Of a DNA stretch of 64,000 nucleotides, positions 8,627 to 16,477 are shown in pieces. The notes beneath the pieces are model-generated. The model was given only the letters and a program-made list of their open reading frames with translations, was not told the origin of the DNA and searched no databases. The stretch is taken from positions 682,001 to 746,000 of the forward strand of contig OX639973.1 in the NCBI GenBank assembly GCA_951828385.1, given 5' to 3'. Within the stretch, counting starts at the first letter, position 1, and each line of letters begins with the position of its first letter. Source of the DNA: an uncultured Poribacteria bacterium (GTDB taxonomy: Bacteria > Poribacteria > WGA-4E > WGA-3G). Made by a program: the position numbers and the translations under genes.

Positions 8627-9523
8627 TTAAAAGGAAGCAAGTCTTTCGGGCATTGTCTGTCGTTTGCGGCGATGTAATTGGACGTGTTCCAGATACGTAC
8701 CTTCATCCGTTTCAATGCCTGAATCACGTTCAAGGAAGAGTGGGAAATCGGACGCAGGTGGTTTGGCGTTGTGATACGCATTGCTGTAGCTGCGCATGAT
8801 AATACGCTGTTCGCGGTTAAGCGTCTCTAACCACTCTGGTGAGGAGTGAAAACGGTCAGCAGGCGTGAGCCATGACGGGCAATAAGCGACAAAAATATTG
8901 TAACGCACCACGTCGCTCTCGTTCGGTTCAACGCGATGCCAGATGCTCGAATGCATCACCGTCATTGTGCCTTTACGCGGGCAGACGATCATTTCCCCGG
9001 GAATACTTTTGTGTGTGTCGTAGCCGTCCATATACTGCTGACGGTGGCTCCCCGGTAACACGACGAGGTTCCCCATCTTCTCGTGTGGCAGATCGGTCAG
9101 CCAATACCCTATTTTGATTTGCAACGGTAGTTTGGGTGAAAAGACACCATACGGGAGTGCCCGTGCACCGTCCGGGTGCCATTGGTTATATTGTTTGCCA
9201 CCTGGAGGTCTCAGGAAAAACTGGCTCTGATGGAGTTTGAGGAGTTCCGCGAACAGATCGTAGGCATAACCGACATGCCGCTCGTTATCAATCAAGTTAG
9301 TGAACACTGGGTCGCGTTCAACGATGTTCTGCATGCCGAGATAGCCGCCAGGGGTATATTTAGGATTGGCGGCTGCGGTGCGGTCTATAGCGTCAATGTA
9401 GGTCTGCGAATCTTCATCGGAGATAGCATCTTCAATGAAGATAATACCGTCTTCGTTAAAGGTTTGCCACTGTTCTGTTGTAAATCCCGGTGGTGCAACG
9501 CGATACTTTTGTTTAGCTTCCAT
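8627..9523 (-). CDS. Phytanoyl-CoA dioxygenase (PhyH) family protein
   Basis: Fe(II)/2-oxoglutarate-dependent oxygenase of 298 residues. The iron-binding facial triad is visible: H and D in QWHPDGARAL, and the distal H in MHSSIWHRVEPN; the arginine that binds 2-oxoglutarate is likely in DVVRYNIFV. The N-terminus (YRVAPPGFTTEQWQTFNEDGIIFIEDAIS) is standard for the family. PhyH proteins hydroxylate varied lipid or secondary-metabolite substrates; the substrate here cannot be told. A GGAG-like site (AAAGGAGTTGCC) precedes the ATG. It is transcribed in the same direction as the desaturase upstream, with two hairpins in the 246-bp gap between them. Confidence 0.9.
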   Translation of the reverse strand: MEAKQKYRVAPPGFTTEQWQTFNEDGIIFIEDAISDEDSQTYIDAIDRTAAANPKYTPGGYLGMQNIVERDPVFTNLIDNERHVGYAYDLFAELLKLHQSQFFLRPPGGKQYNQWHPDGARALPYGVFSPKLPLQIKIGYWLTDLPHEKMGNLVVLPGSHRQQYMDGYDTHKSIPGEMIVCPRKGTMTVMHSSIWHRVEPNESDVVRYNIFVAYCPSWLTPADRFHSSPEWLETLNREQRIIMRSYSNAYHNAKPPASDFPLFLERDSGIETDEGTYLEHVQLHRRKRQTMPERLASF

Positions 9524-9600
9524 TAGGCAACTCCTTTCGTCTGACTATCCATCAATAACCATTCATTGCAAATTACATGCCAGTTTGGGAACCACCTGTT

Positions 9601-9672
9601 GCCCTATTCTTTAGGAGATGTGCATAAATAACTGCACAGAATAGGGCAGATTTTGTGTCTATTAGCACAAAA
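9601..9672. repeat. Two nested inverted repeats between desaturase and PhyH genes
   Basis: GCCCTATTCT (9601-9610) pairs perfectly with 9638-9647, and an inner TGTGCA/TGCACA stem sits inside it. A second hairpin, TTTTGTG with CACAAAA, occupies 9651-9672. On the minus strand these lie at the 3' end of the desaturase transcript and could end or stabilise it; neither has a strong T-tract. Confidence 0.45.
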
Positions 9673-9769
9673 TGGGGCAATTAACCGATTTCTTGGTAAT
9701 AGAAAAGTTCCGGTTATTTTCAAATTTCCGGTAGATGCTTACATCAAACTTACATTGAACATTAAGCAG

Positions 9770-10954
9770 TTACACACTGATCGATGCCTCACACACATCG
9801 CTCTGAAGCAGCCATACCGAAACTGCCTGAACGATGATTTGGTTTGCCCGTTCAACAATCGGATTTAACGATGGGAGATGGTCAAACATTTTTTGTGCTT
9901 GATCTTTCAGATTTGCCACTGATGACGACTCAAGGATCTTCATCTCTTTGAGAAAAGCTTCAACCTCTGATTGACCAATACGTGCACGGTTACGGAGTTC
10001 TTCTAATTTTGGTGTCTGCTCCCATGCTTTCAAAACCGCTGTGCCGATGTGTTCAATTGAAAAACTTGCAGCGAGCTGTTGGGCTGCTTTTTCTATGGCA
10101 ACTAACGGCAACTTACGTTTCCCCTCGACCACATGTGCTGGCGGTAAGCGGAGGTCCCAGACGATTCTAAAGATCGATAAAGCTTTCAAGATATAATATG
10201 TAATATCAATTTGCCACCAATGAAAGCCTTGGGGCGTAGCACTTGGAAAGTGATGGTGATTGTTATGCCATCCTTCACCTAACGTAATAATAGCCAGAAA
10301 CAGGTTGTTGCGAGAATCATCACCGGTAACATAAGGCTGTTTGCCGAACACGTGTGAAAGCGAATTAATCGTAAATGTGCCGTGAAAAAGCAGCACTGTA
10401 CTCACGAAGAAACCTACGACGAGGCCTGACCAGCCTGCGACTGCCCAAACGAGTACACCTAATACGAATGGCGGTACCCTTTCCCATTTCTCTAACCAAA
10501 CGAGTTCTGGATATTTCTGAAAATCCTTAATTGTACTGTAATCAACGGTACGCCCGCGTTTCGAGAAAATCCACAGCACATGAGAAAACCAGAATCCGTG
10601 TTGGGCCGGGGAGTGTACATCTTGTTCTGTGTCAGAGTGCTTATGATGATAACGATGTTTCGCGGCCCACCAGAGTACACCGCGTTGTGCGGAACTCTGT
10701 CCGAGAAAAGCTAAAACGAACTGGAATACACGACTTGTTTTAAAAGATCGGTGCGAAAAGTAGCGATGGAACCCCGCCGTAATTCCAAACATGCGAATAA
10801 CGTACAATGCGCCACATATAATCCAGTCGATAGGTTGAACATCTACCCAGAAAATTGCGAGACATGCGAGGTGAACAGCTATAAACGGTAAAACACGAGG
10901 GTGAATAATGTCCGCCTCATCGGCTGGACTTGAAGAACACGGTTCTTTTGACAA
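9770..10954 (-). CDS. Acyl-CoA / fatty acid delta-9-type desaturase
   Basis: Integral-membrane di-iron desaturase. All three histidine boxes are present: HRYFSHR, HRYHHKH and HNNHHHFP, with hydrophobic helices between. It would introduce a double bond into acyl chains for membrane fluidity. At 394 residues it is longer than the usual 270-300: about 100 C-terminal residues (after LRLPPAHVVEGKRK) form a helical, coiled-coil-like tail unlike the family core. The start is uncertain. A TAA stop sits immediately before the TTG at 10954, and no in-frame ATG or GTG occurs before the first histidine box apart from one inside the second helix, so TTG is the likely start. A structured non-coding region lies just upstream. 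Confidence 0.85.
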   Translation of the reverse strand: MSKEPCSSSPADEADIIHPRVLPFIAVHLACLAIFWVDVQPIDWIICGALYVIRMFGITAGFHRYFSHRSFKTSRVFQFVLAFLGQSSAQRGVLWWAAKHRYHHKHSDTEQDVHSPAQHGFWFSHVLWIFSKRGRTVDYSTIKDFQKYPELVWLEKWERVPPFVLGVLVWAVAGWSGLVVGFFVSTVLLFHGTFTINSLSHVFGKQPYVTGDDSRNNLFLAIITLGEGWHNNHHHFPSATPQGFHWWQIDITYYILKALSIFRIVWDLRLPPAHVVEGKRKLPLVAIEKAAQQLAASFSIEHIGTAVLKAWEQTPKLEELRNRARIGQSEVEAFLKEMKILESSSVANLKDQAQKMFDHLPSLNPIVERANQIIVQAVSVWLLQSDVCEASISV

Positions 10955-10989
10955 TTATATTCTGTTAGTAAAAAACTATGTCCATCTAT

Positions 10990-11436
10990 GTAAACAGAGT
11001 TTTTTACGGGATTCCTTAAGTCCCTGTTACGGACACCGTCGTGTCCTAAGCCTGTCTCTAACCCTATGGTGAACTCTGCGACGTGGCAGGAGTTAGAGAC
11101 GGCAGGCACGTAGCAAAGAAAACACGCTACGTGGAGTAACCCTCAAAGTTAGCACCGAAATGCTAACGCTTTTTTACTTTCCGAGTGTCCTCACAGTGTC
11201 AGGGTTCGTCTCACTCGTGTGTGAACCCCTCACAGTAGAACCGACGTGGTTTTTGTCGGGTATGCTTGGTTTTTGCACAAGGCTACTGGATACGGCAGCG
11301 GGGAATCGAACCCCGCAAAATGCCTACATTTACCGTTAAACATAAATTTGTCAAGAAAAACATAGGAAAAGAACTATTTAGGATTTACTCCTTACATCAA
11401 GACGCGCGCCAAGCGTGCTAATCAAATATTGGAATT
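10990..11436 (-). ncRNA. Candidate structured non-coding RNA upstream of the desaturase
   Basis: About 450 bp with no convincing gene but many perfect inverted repeats: GCGGGG-TTCGATT-CCCCGC (11298-11316, a T-arm-like hairpin on the minus strand), CAGTAG/CTACTG (11283-11238), GGGTTC/GAACCC (11202-11228), GTTAGCA/TGCTAAC (11148-11167), CACGTAGC/GCTACGTG (11107-11133), GTCTCTAAC/GTTAGAGAC (11054-11100) and GGACAC/GTGTCC (11031-11046). A near-consensus promoter on the minus strand lies just upstream, so a minus-strand transcript is favoured. The 3' half of the T-arm motif recalls a tRNA or tmRNA end, but no complete tRNA or tmRNA could be built. Near 11005-11025 AAGGAATCCCG resembles TnpB guide-RNA ends. 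On the plus strand the 11148 hairpin is followed by GCTTTTTT and could be a terminator. Confidence 0.45.
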
Positions 11437-11442
11437 GTATTA

Positions 11443-11471
11443 AGTATACTACATTTTATGAGAGTAGTCAA
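11443..11471 (-). promoter_or_regulatory. Sigma-70-type promoter
   Basis: On the minus strand TTGACT (11471-11466) and TATACT (11448-11443) are separated by exactly 17 bp. It points into the structured region and, beyond it, the desaturase. It lies just downstream of the terminator of the Rpn gene, so it is an independent start. Confidence 0.65.
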
Positions 11472-11495
11472 GCATTTCCATTTTCCCAGTAAGTT

Positions 11496-11538
11496 AAAAA
11501 ACGCCTCAAACCCAAAGCATAAACATTGGATTCGAGGC
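11496..11538 (-). terminator. Rho-independent terminator of the Rpn nuclease gene
   Basis: On the minus strand a 13-bp stem (GCCTCGAATCCAA with its near-complement, two G-T pairs) has a short loop and is followed by GTTTTTT. It is about 95 bp after the stop of the minus-strand Rpn gene. Confidence 0.75.
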
Positions 11539-11632
11539 AACAAGATCGCGATGGCTTAGGTGGTGCACCCTAAATATTACTTTAGAATAACCCTTGTAGA
11601 ATTCCTCTGCTCACAGGTATAGACTTGGGTAT

Positions 11633-12571
11633 TTATGAACCGCCCTCATGAAGTATCCGTGCAAAGGCTTCAAGGCTTTGTGCCTCAACAGCCGCAGGCA
11701 GCAACTGCTCCAGTCGTTCTACATCACTTACATTCTGAATTGCGGGCGTTAAAACATTCACGATATCTACGGAGAACTTCGTTCTGAGTACTACTAAGAT
11801 GTGTCTAATAGTACTCTCTCGCCTTTCTTGTTCGCGTCCTTGTTCAATACCTTGTTCGCGTCCTTGCTCAAGTGCTTCTTGTGTGACGCGTTGCGTTGCC
11901 TTTTCAAGATGTTCTTGGAAAAAAGTAGATTTTTGCACAATTTCCTCCTTTATCAATTGATTTACGAGTTCATTATCGTAAGCCAAAGCACTCAAGATAC
12001 CCAGTGTTGCCACAAGGTCATCTCGCACGGTTTTCTCAACGGGTGCTGTCTCAGCGGCTGCAACACACTTTTCCAACCACTGCTCGGCGCTTATATCCGC
12101 AGGCGATTTCATCAGCGGCGTGAAAGGGAGTAGCGCGGGTGCCTGCGTCTCTAATACAGACTGCCCGTCTATCTCCGCAAGCCTTATGACTTTATATTCG
12201 ATCAGATAGCGAAACTCTGCTGTCTCATAAGCATAATATCCAGGATCATTCTGCCCTGCGGAGGGGCCGAGATACAAAACGATGCAATAAACGGGCTTCT
12301 GGAATTCGCTGATTAGAAAGCCACAATAAGCAGACAGTCGTGCCCACATCGGTTTCGGGCTGTTGCCGGATTGCACTTCCAGATGGACTATCACCTCTTC
12401 ACCATCTATACGAATTCTTGTTGTGCTATCCCCGCGATGTGCTTTGAACGTTGGTTGATCAGTATTCAAATGTTCTATGATTTCTACGTTTTGCCTGTCA
12501 AGGAAGTATTCAATAAGTGCTTTGGGATGTTCAAGCAATAGGTATTTTGCGCTAATATCATATTGTGCCAT
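11633..12571 (-). CDS. Rpn-family PD-(D/E)XK nuclease / putative transposase
   Basis: The frame opens at 12658, but the family start is most likely the ATG at 12571 (MAQYDISAKYLLLEHPKALIEYFL). The N-terminal domain carries nuclease-like features (VIVHLEVQSGNSPKPMWAR, with the E-x-Q motif of Rpn proteins). The C-terminal part is helical with a repetitive EQGREQGIEQGREQER stretch, then RHILVVLRTKF. Rpn proteins promote RecA-independent recombination and are related to transposases. A second, frameshifted copy lies at 15725-16408 in the same orientation, and the last 180 bp of the two are very similar. A good terminator follows at 11496-11538. Confidence 0.8.
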   Translation of the reverse strand: MAQYDISAKYLLLEHPKALIEYFLDRQNVEIIEHLNTDQPTFKAHRGDSTTRIRIDGEEVIVHLEVQSGNSPKPMWARLSAYCGFLISEFQKPVYCIVLYLGPSAGQNDPGYYAYETAEFRYLIEYKVIRLAEIDGQSVLETQAPALLPFTPLMKSPADISAEQWLEKCVAAAETAPVEKTVRDDLVATLGILSALAYDNELVNQLIKEEIVQKSTFFQEHLEKATQRVTQEALEQGREQGIEQGREQERRESTIRHILVVLRTKFSVDIVNVLTPAIQNVSDVERLEQLLPAAVEAQSLEAFARILHEGGS

Positions 12572-12691
12572 GTAGGTATTATACCCAATTTTGTCCTGTG
12601 ATGTCCACTTTTTTGTTGATGCTTTAGATAACGAAATAGCATCGCACGGAGACAACACTGTATAGTTAGTCCGGATGCAATCCCTTAAGCT

Positions 12692-15667
12692 CTACTTAAG
12701 GATAACCATTTTGCGCATAGGTGAAATTTCACCTGCTTGAAGTTGGTAGAAATAGACACCACTCGCGACATTTTCACCTAAACCGTTGCGTCCGTCCCAA
12801 TAGGCTGCGCGGCTTCTATGCGTGTAATACCCTGCAGCCTGATGTCCGAGTGCCAACGTGCGAACGACGATGCCTTTTGTGTCATAAATCGTAATCTGGA
12901 CATCGCTATTATTTCCAAGTTGGTAGGGTATCCACGTTTCTGGGTTAAATGGATTGGGGTAGTTAGGCAATAATACAGTCGTTTCTGGAAGAACCGCGCG
13001 TAGCAGTGCTTCTAACATACTAATAGCACGGCGAAAGTCTGGACTGCCATCGTCAGCTGCTTTGACCTGTGCCAACCAACTTTTAACCTGTTCGGCAGTC
13101 GGACTGTGAATCGCAGGAGCAGCTGCCGATCCCTCCGCGATAGCATTAGCGACCAGTACTAAGTCAATAATGTCAACAGCACCATCGGCATTAACATCGG
13201 CGTTAAGTTCTCCGTCCGCAGCAGCACCCACAACCCCAATTTGATTCGCAACCAACACCAAATCCTGAATGTTAACGGAGCCGTCTTTATTGACATCCGA
13301 TTTGGCATAAATGGGGGCATCATTTACTTCAAAACGAACGGTTTCAGTGAAATCTGTCCGAAGAGTGTTACCCGCTTTATCAAATACAGTCATTTCAGCT
13401 AAACCCCATGTGCCTGGAGCACTGCCTACAGGTAAAACTATCGTCTGCTCGTATTCCTTAAAAATCGTCGGGTCACCAGTAAAATACATCCCTCCATATC
13501 CCTCCGGATAGTGATAAAAATGGTGCGTAATGCCCTGAGGATCTCTTAAATGCATACTACCTACTTCATAGCCGCTGATGTTGTCTTTAATCCTAAAAGT
13601 AATATCAACTATTGTTTCACCATTTGGTGCCTCTGGTATGGTGGGTTCGGCTTTGATTGTGATGTTGTTAACATCCAAAACCGGTGGCTCGATGTCCGGG
13701 GTACTTGTTTTTATCTCAATAGTTTTTGGCGGTTCGTCTGTAGTTTCATCTGTGAAATAAACACTTGAACTATTCAATGCAATATCTAACATCGAAATAC
13801 TATTGAGGCTATAAACACCACTTGGCATATATTCAGGGAAATTAAAGTTTACAACTACCCTATCTGATTCACTATCATAACTACCATATTCAAATTGTCT
13901 ATATATTGAATGTGTTTCCCTCAAATCGTCATTTAAAGCCGCAGTAACGTGTTTTATACCTGATTCTTCTATCACTTGCCAACTTGCAGTAACAATCTGG
14001 TAAGGTTGACCGTCAGGTGTCGTAGCTTTCGACAATGAAAGTGTCATTGAGTTTCGAACGTATTCCGGAGGTTCACAATCCGCAAGTGGATTGTCAATAT
14101 AAAGTTTCCAACCGTAGTCAACTTGAGATTCGTGCCGCTCATTACCGTGTATGTCCCAGATTTGGATGGCATCAGGCTGCCAATAACCGTTTGCGGCATA
14201 GCGTGAGAGTTTTGCCTGCCCGCGTAAAATGTGTCCAGAATCAATGTACCTGCCATTAGTGTCAACTGGAGACATCCATGCCAGATCAAAAAAAGTGCCT
14301 TTTTCACTAAGAACTCTGATATACGCTGAGTGTGCAGCATCCAAGTGGCTTTCACCATGGATTTCAATTTCCACTGTTATGAGTTTATCTTCCTCAGGTT
14401 CACCCTCAACCTGTATGTCAATCCGTATGATCCGTCCTGGATACACATAGTCAGGATAAAGGTTGTAAACTTGGAAGGTCAAGTCTTCGCGTATCTGTGA
14501 GATGTAGCGCGTACCATGCATAACTCGGTTTTGGATAAATTCATACTTGGCAGGTGACCGTGAACGCAACTTGTCAGGATTGATGATGTAGTAACTGATA
14601 CTCTCCGCCATATCTTCATTTGGGTTTTTACCATGGGCATAGGCAGAGACAAATTCTGTCTGTTTGGTAGTTGACCAACCGTCTTTATCGTCAGGGTTTT
14701 CATACCAACCCCCAAGTTCAATCCAATCCTGTCTAAGCTGCTCATCGAAAAGGTGTGCCCATAGGAAGTGTGCCTTTTCATGAAGAATCAAACGATGGAT
14801 ATAGTCAAATCCTTGTCCCTGAAACGCAGACTCCATAAATTCGATGTAGCCTGACTCTGGCCATGCGACAGCAGGCGCGGTTGGATAGAGCGGATGTGGT
14901 GTTCCATCTAAACGCCGGACGAGATATTTCAGTCCGGGTGTTTTGAGCATGCCTGATGGGAACTCTTCAAGCATTGAGACGAGCGCGATAAGTTCTTCAT
15001 TTTTGAATTGAGAAAAACGCCCGGCGTGCTCACCCGTTGTGTGCCGCGTGAGTTCAGCATAATCTGGAACATTTATGCTGACAGCATAGCGTTCCTGCAA
15101 TATCCGTTCAAGCGCGTATCTATCTACACCGTCATCGGTTACAAACCTGACCGCAGCATGATGGAGACGTTTTGAGAAGTACCTACCCCGCACGCCTTCA
15201 ATTTCCGCTAACAGCGGTGTTGCATGTACGAATGCTGCTTCGGTAATAGTGACGATGCGCTGCCCGTCTCGATATTCCACCGAAATGTCATCTTGGATAT
15301 GACGGTCACTTAACCGCCAAACAGAGGGTGCCACCCCAGGGGTATCCGCGTATAAGTTATTTGTTTCCTGAGGTATAGATTCAAAGGTCTGAAGCAACCT
15401 ATAGGCATATCCCGGATCCCATTCGGGTCCAAGATGAACAGAATACTTCCGCATCAACGCTAAAGATGCACTATGAGACGGCACTTGTATCTGTTCATCA
15501 AGCAGAGTTACTTCTACAGGTTCAACGACAGTTGCACTCTCGCTGCCTTCGGGTGTTTCATCTATCTCCCAATGGTAGGTGAAAGCCTCACATTGAGAGT
15601 CAGGATTGCAAATCCCTCCTATAAGCAGCATAATGAAAATTAACGCGAATTTGGTTGCTTTCATCAT
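12692..15667 (-). CDS. Large secreted metallopeptidase-like protein with dockerin-like repeats and FlgD-like tail
   Basis: A 991-residue exported protein: signal peptide (FALIFIMLLIGGICNPDSQCEA), an N-terminal region of about 400 residues, Ig-like segments, two calcium-loop dockerin-like repeats (DVNKDGSVNIQDLVLVANQI near 790 and DVNADGAVDIIDLVLVANAI near 828), and a C-terminal FlgD-like sorting domain beginning NYPNPFNPETWIPYQL. Residues near 290-300 read LHEKAHFLWAHLF, an HExxH zinc motif, and about 60 residues later NPNEDMAESISYYI supplies a plausible third ligand, as in several zincin families. It is therefore probably a cell-surface zinc peptidase; substrate unknown. It is flanked by two Rpn copies. 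Confidence 0.75.
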   Translation of the reverse strand: MMKATKFALIFIMLLIGGICNPDSQCEAFTYHWEIDETPEGSESATVVEPVEVTLLDEQIQVPSHSASLALMRKYSVHLGPEWDPGYAYRLLQTFESIPQETNNLYADTPGVAPSVWRLSDRHIQDDISVEYRDGQRIVTITEAAFVHATPLLAEIEGVRGRYFSKRLHHAAVRFVTDDGVDRYALERILQERYAVSINVPDYAELTRHTTGEHAGRFSQFKNEELIALVSMLEEFPSGMLKTPGLKYLVRRLDGTPHPLYPTAPAVAWPESGYIEFMESAFQGQGFDYIHRLILHEKAHFLWAHLFDEQLRQDWIELGGWYENPDDKDGWSTTKQTEFVSAYAHGKNPNEDMAESISYYIINPDKLRSRSPAKYEFIQNRVMHGTRYISQIREDLTFQVYNLYPDYVYPGRIIRIDIQVEGEPEEDKLITVEIEIHGESHLDAAHSAYIRVLSEKGTFFDLAWMSPVDTNGRYIDSGHILRGQAKLSRYAANGYWQPDAIQIWDIHGNERHESQVDYGWKLYIDNPLADCEPPEYVRNSMTLSLSKATTPDGQPYQIVTASWQVIEESGIKHVTAALNDDLRETHSIYRQFEYGSYDSESDRVVVNFNFPEYMPSGVYSLNSISMLDIALNSSSVYFTDETTDEPPKTIEIKTSTPDIEPPVLDVNNITIKAEPTIPEAPNGETIVDITFRIKDNISGYEVGSMHLRDPQGITHHFYHYPEGYGGMYFTGDPTIFKEYEQTIVLPVGSAPGTWGLAEMTVFDKAGNTLRTDFTETVRFEVNDAPIYAKSDVNKDGSVNIQDLVLVANQIGVVGAAADGELNADVNADGAVDIIDLVLVANAIAEGSAAAPAIHSPTAEQVKSWLAQVKAADDGSPDFRRAISMLEALLRAVLPETTVLLPNYPNPFNPETWIPYQLGNNSDVQITIYDTKGIVVRTLALGHQAAGYYTHRSRAAYWDGRNGLGENVASGVYFYQLQAGEISPMRKMVILK

Positions 15668-15724
15668 TTTTTTACGAAATCGTGTAAAAAGCGGACATTA
15701 TCTGTTCTGTCCTCTCGTGTGCTT

Positions 15725-16408
15725 CTATTCGTGAAGCGTTCGCGCGAAGGCTTCAAGACTTTGTGCCTCAACAGCTGCAGGCAGCAACTGCTCCAGTCGT
15801 TCCACATCGCTTATATTCTCAATCGCGGGCGTTAAGACATTGACAATATCTGCGGCGAACTTCGTTTTGAGTACGACTAAGATATGTCTGATAGCACTCT
15901 CTCGTCTTTCTTGTTCAATGCCTTGTTCAATGCCTTGTACTTTCCCTTCTTCAAAGAGAACTTCAGCCATGGATTGTGCCATGTTCCTACCTCCATTTCA
16001 TCTGTATGCCGGTCTACAAGGGTTATCAGATCTTCGTGTTCTACTGCTGGACGGCGATGCAGTATCAATAACAACAGATAGATGAGTGCCTGCTGCTTTG
16101 CTCTGCTTCTAACGCATCAAGCATGTTGAGATGCGACATCGCTCGTTCCAACGCACGCTGCATCGCCTCTTTGTCAGCGTTTTCCTTTTGAAGAACGGTA
16201 AGCAGCCATCCGAGCGGATGGTCTGTTTGCGTGAGTGTTGCCTCATCGGTTTCCTTGACATTGAGAAACAGCGTGTCAAACGTCGGCACAAACCTCGGAC
16301 GTTGTACGTGTATTGGAACAACCATTTGGCACTTCTATCGGGGAAATGTTCAATGGTGAAATCGGGCAGTTTTTGTATTTCTGTTTTTTCGGTTTGCATA
16401 GGGCTCAA
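15725..16408 (-). pseudogene. Frameshifted Rpn-family nuclease/transposase remnant
   Basis: Consecutive pieces of one protein lie in different minus-strand frames: an N-terminal piece (MQTEKTEIQKLPDFTIEHF, from about 16396), a central piece (FVPTFDTLFLNVKETDEATL, to 16065), a short piece (LLLILHRRPAVEHEDLITLV, around 16000) and a C-terminal piece (MAQSMAEVLFEEGKVQGIEQ, 15982-15725). At least two, probably three, frameshifts separate them. The C-terminal 85 residues closely match the end of the intact Rpn gene at 11633. The C-terminal piece could still be translated alone, but as a whole this is a decayed copy. Confidence 0.75.
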
Positions 16409-16477
16409 TTTAGCAAACGTATTCGTGTTGTAGGGTGAGGTATAGAGACCCGGCCCTACAACACTTATTACGTTATC

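Noticed and set aside
9653-9868. 71-residue plus-strand ORF between PhyH and desaturase genes
   Set aside because: It overlaps the 3' end of the desaturase on the other strand and two intergenic hairpins; no family resemblance.
10879-11109. 76-residue minus-strand ORF upstream of the desaturase
   Set aside because: It runs through several perfect hairpins, overlaps the desaturase start in another frame and resembles no protein family; it is better explained by structured RNA.
11282-11340. A tRNA or ordinary tmRNA gene around the TTCGATT hairpin
   Set aside because: Only a T-arm-like hairpin and a partly pairing acceptor-like stem can be drawn. There is no anticodon arm, D-arm or tag reading frame, and the promoter is too close for a normal tmRNA.
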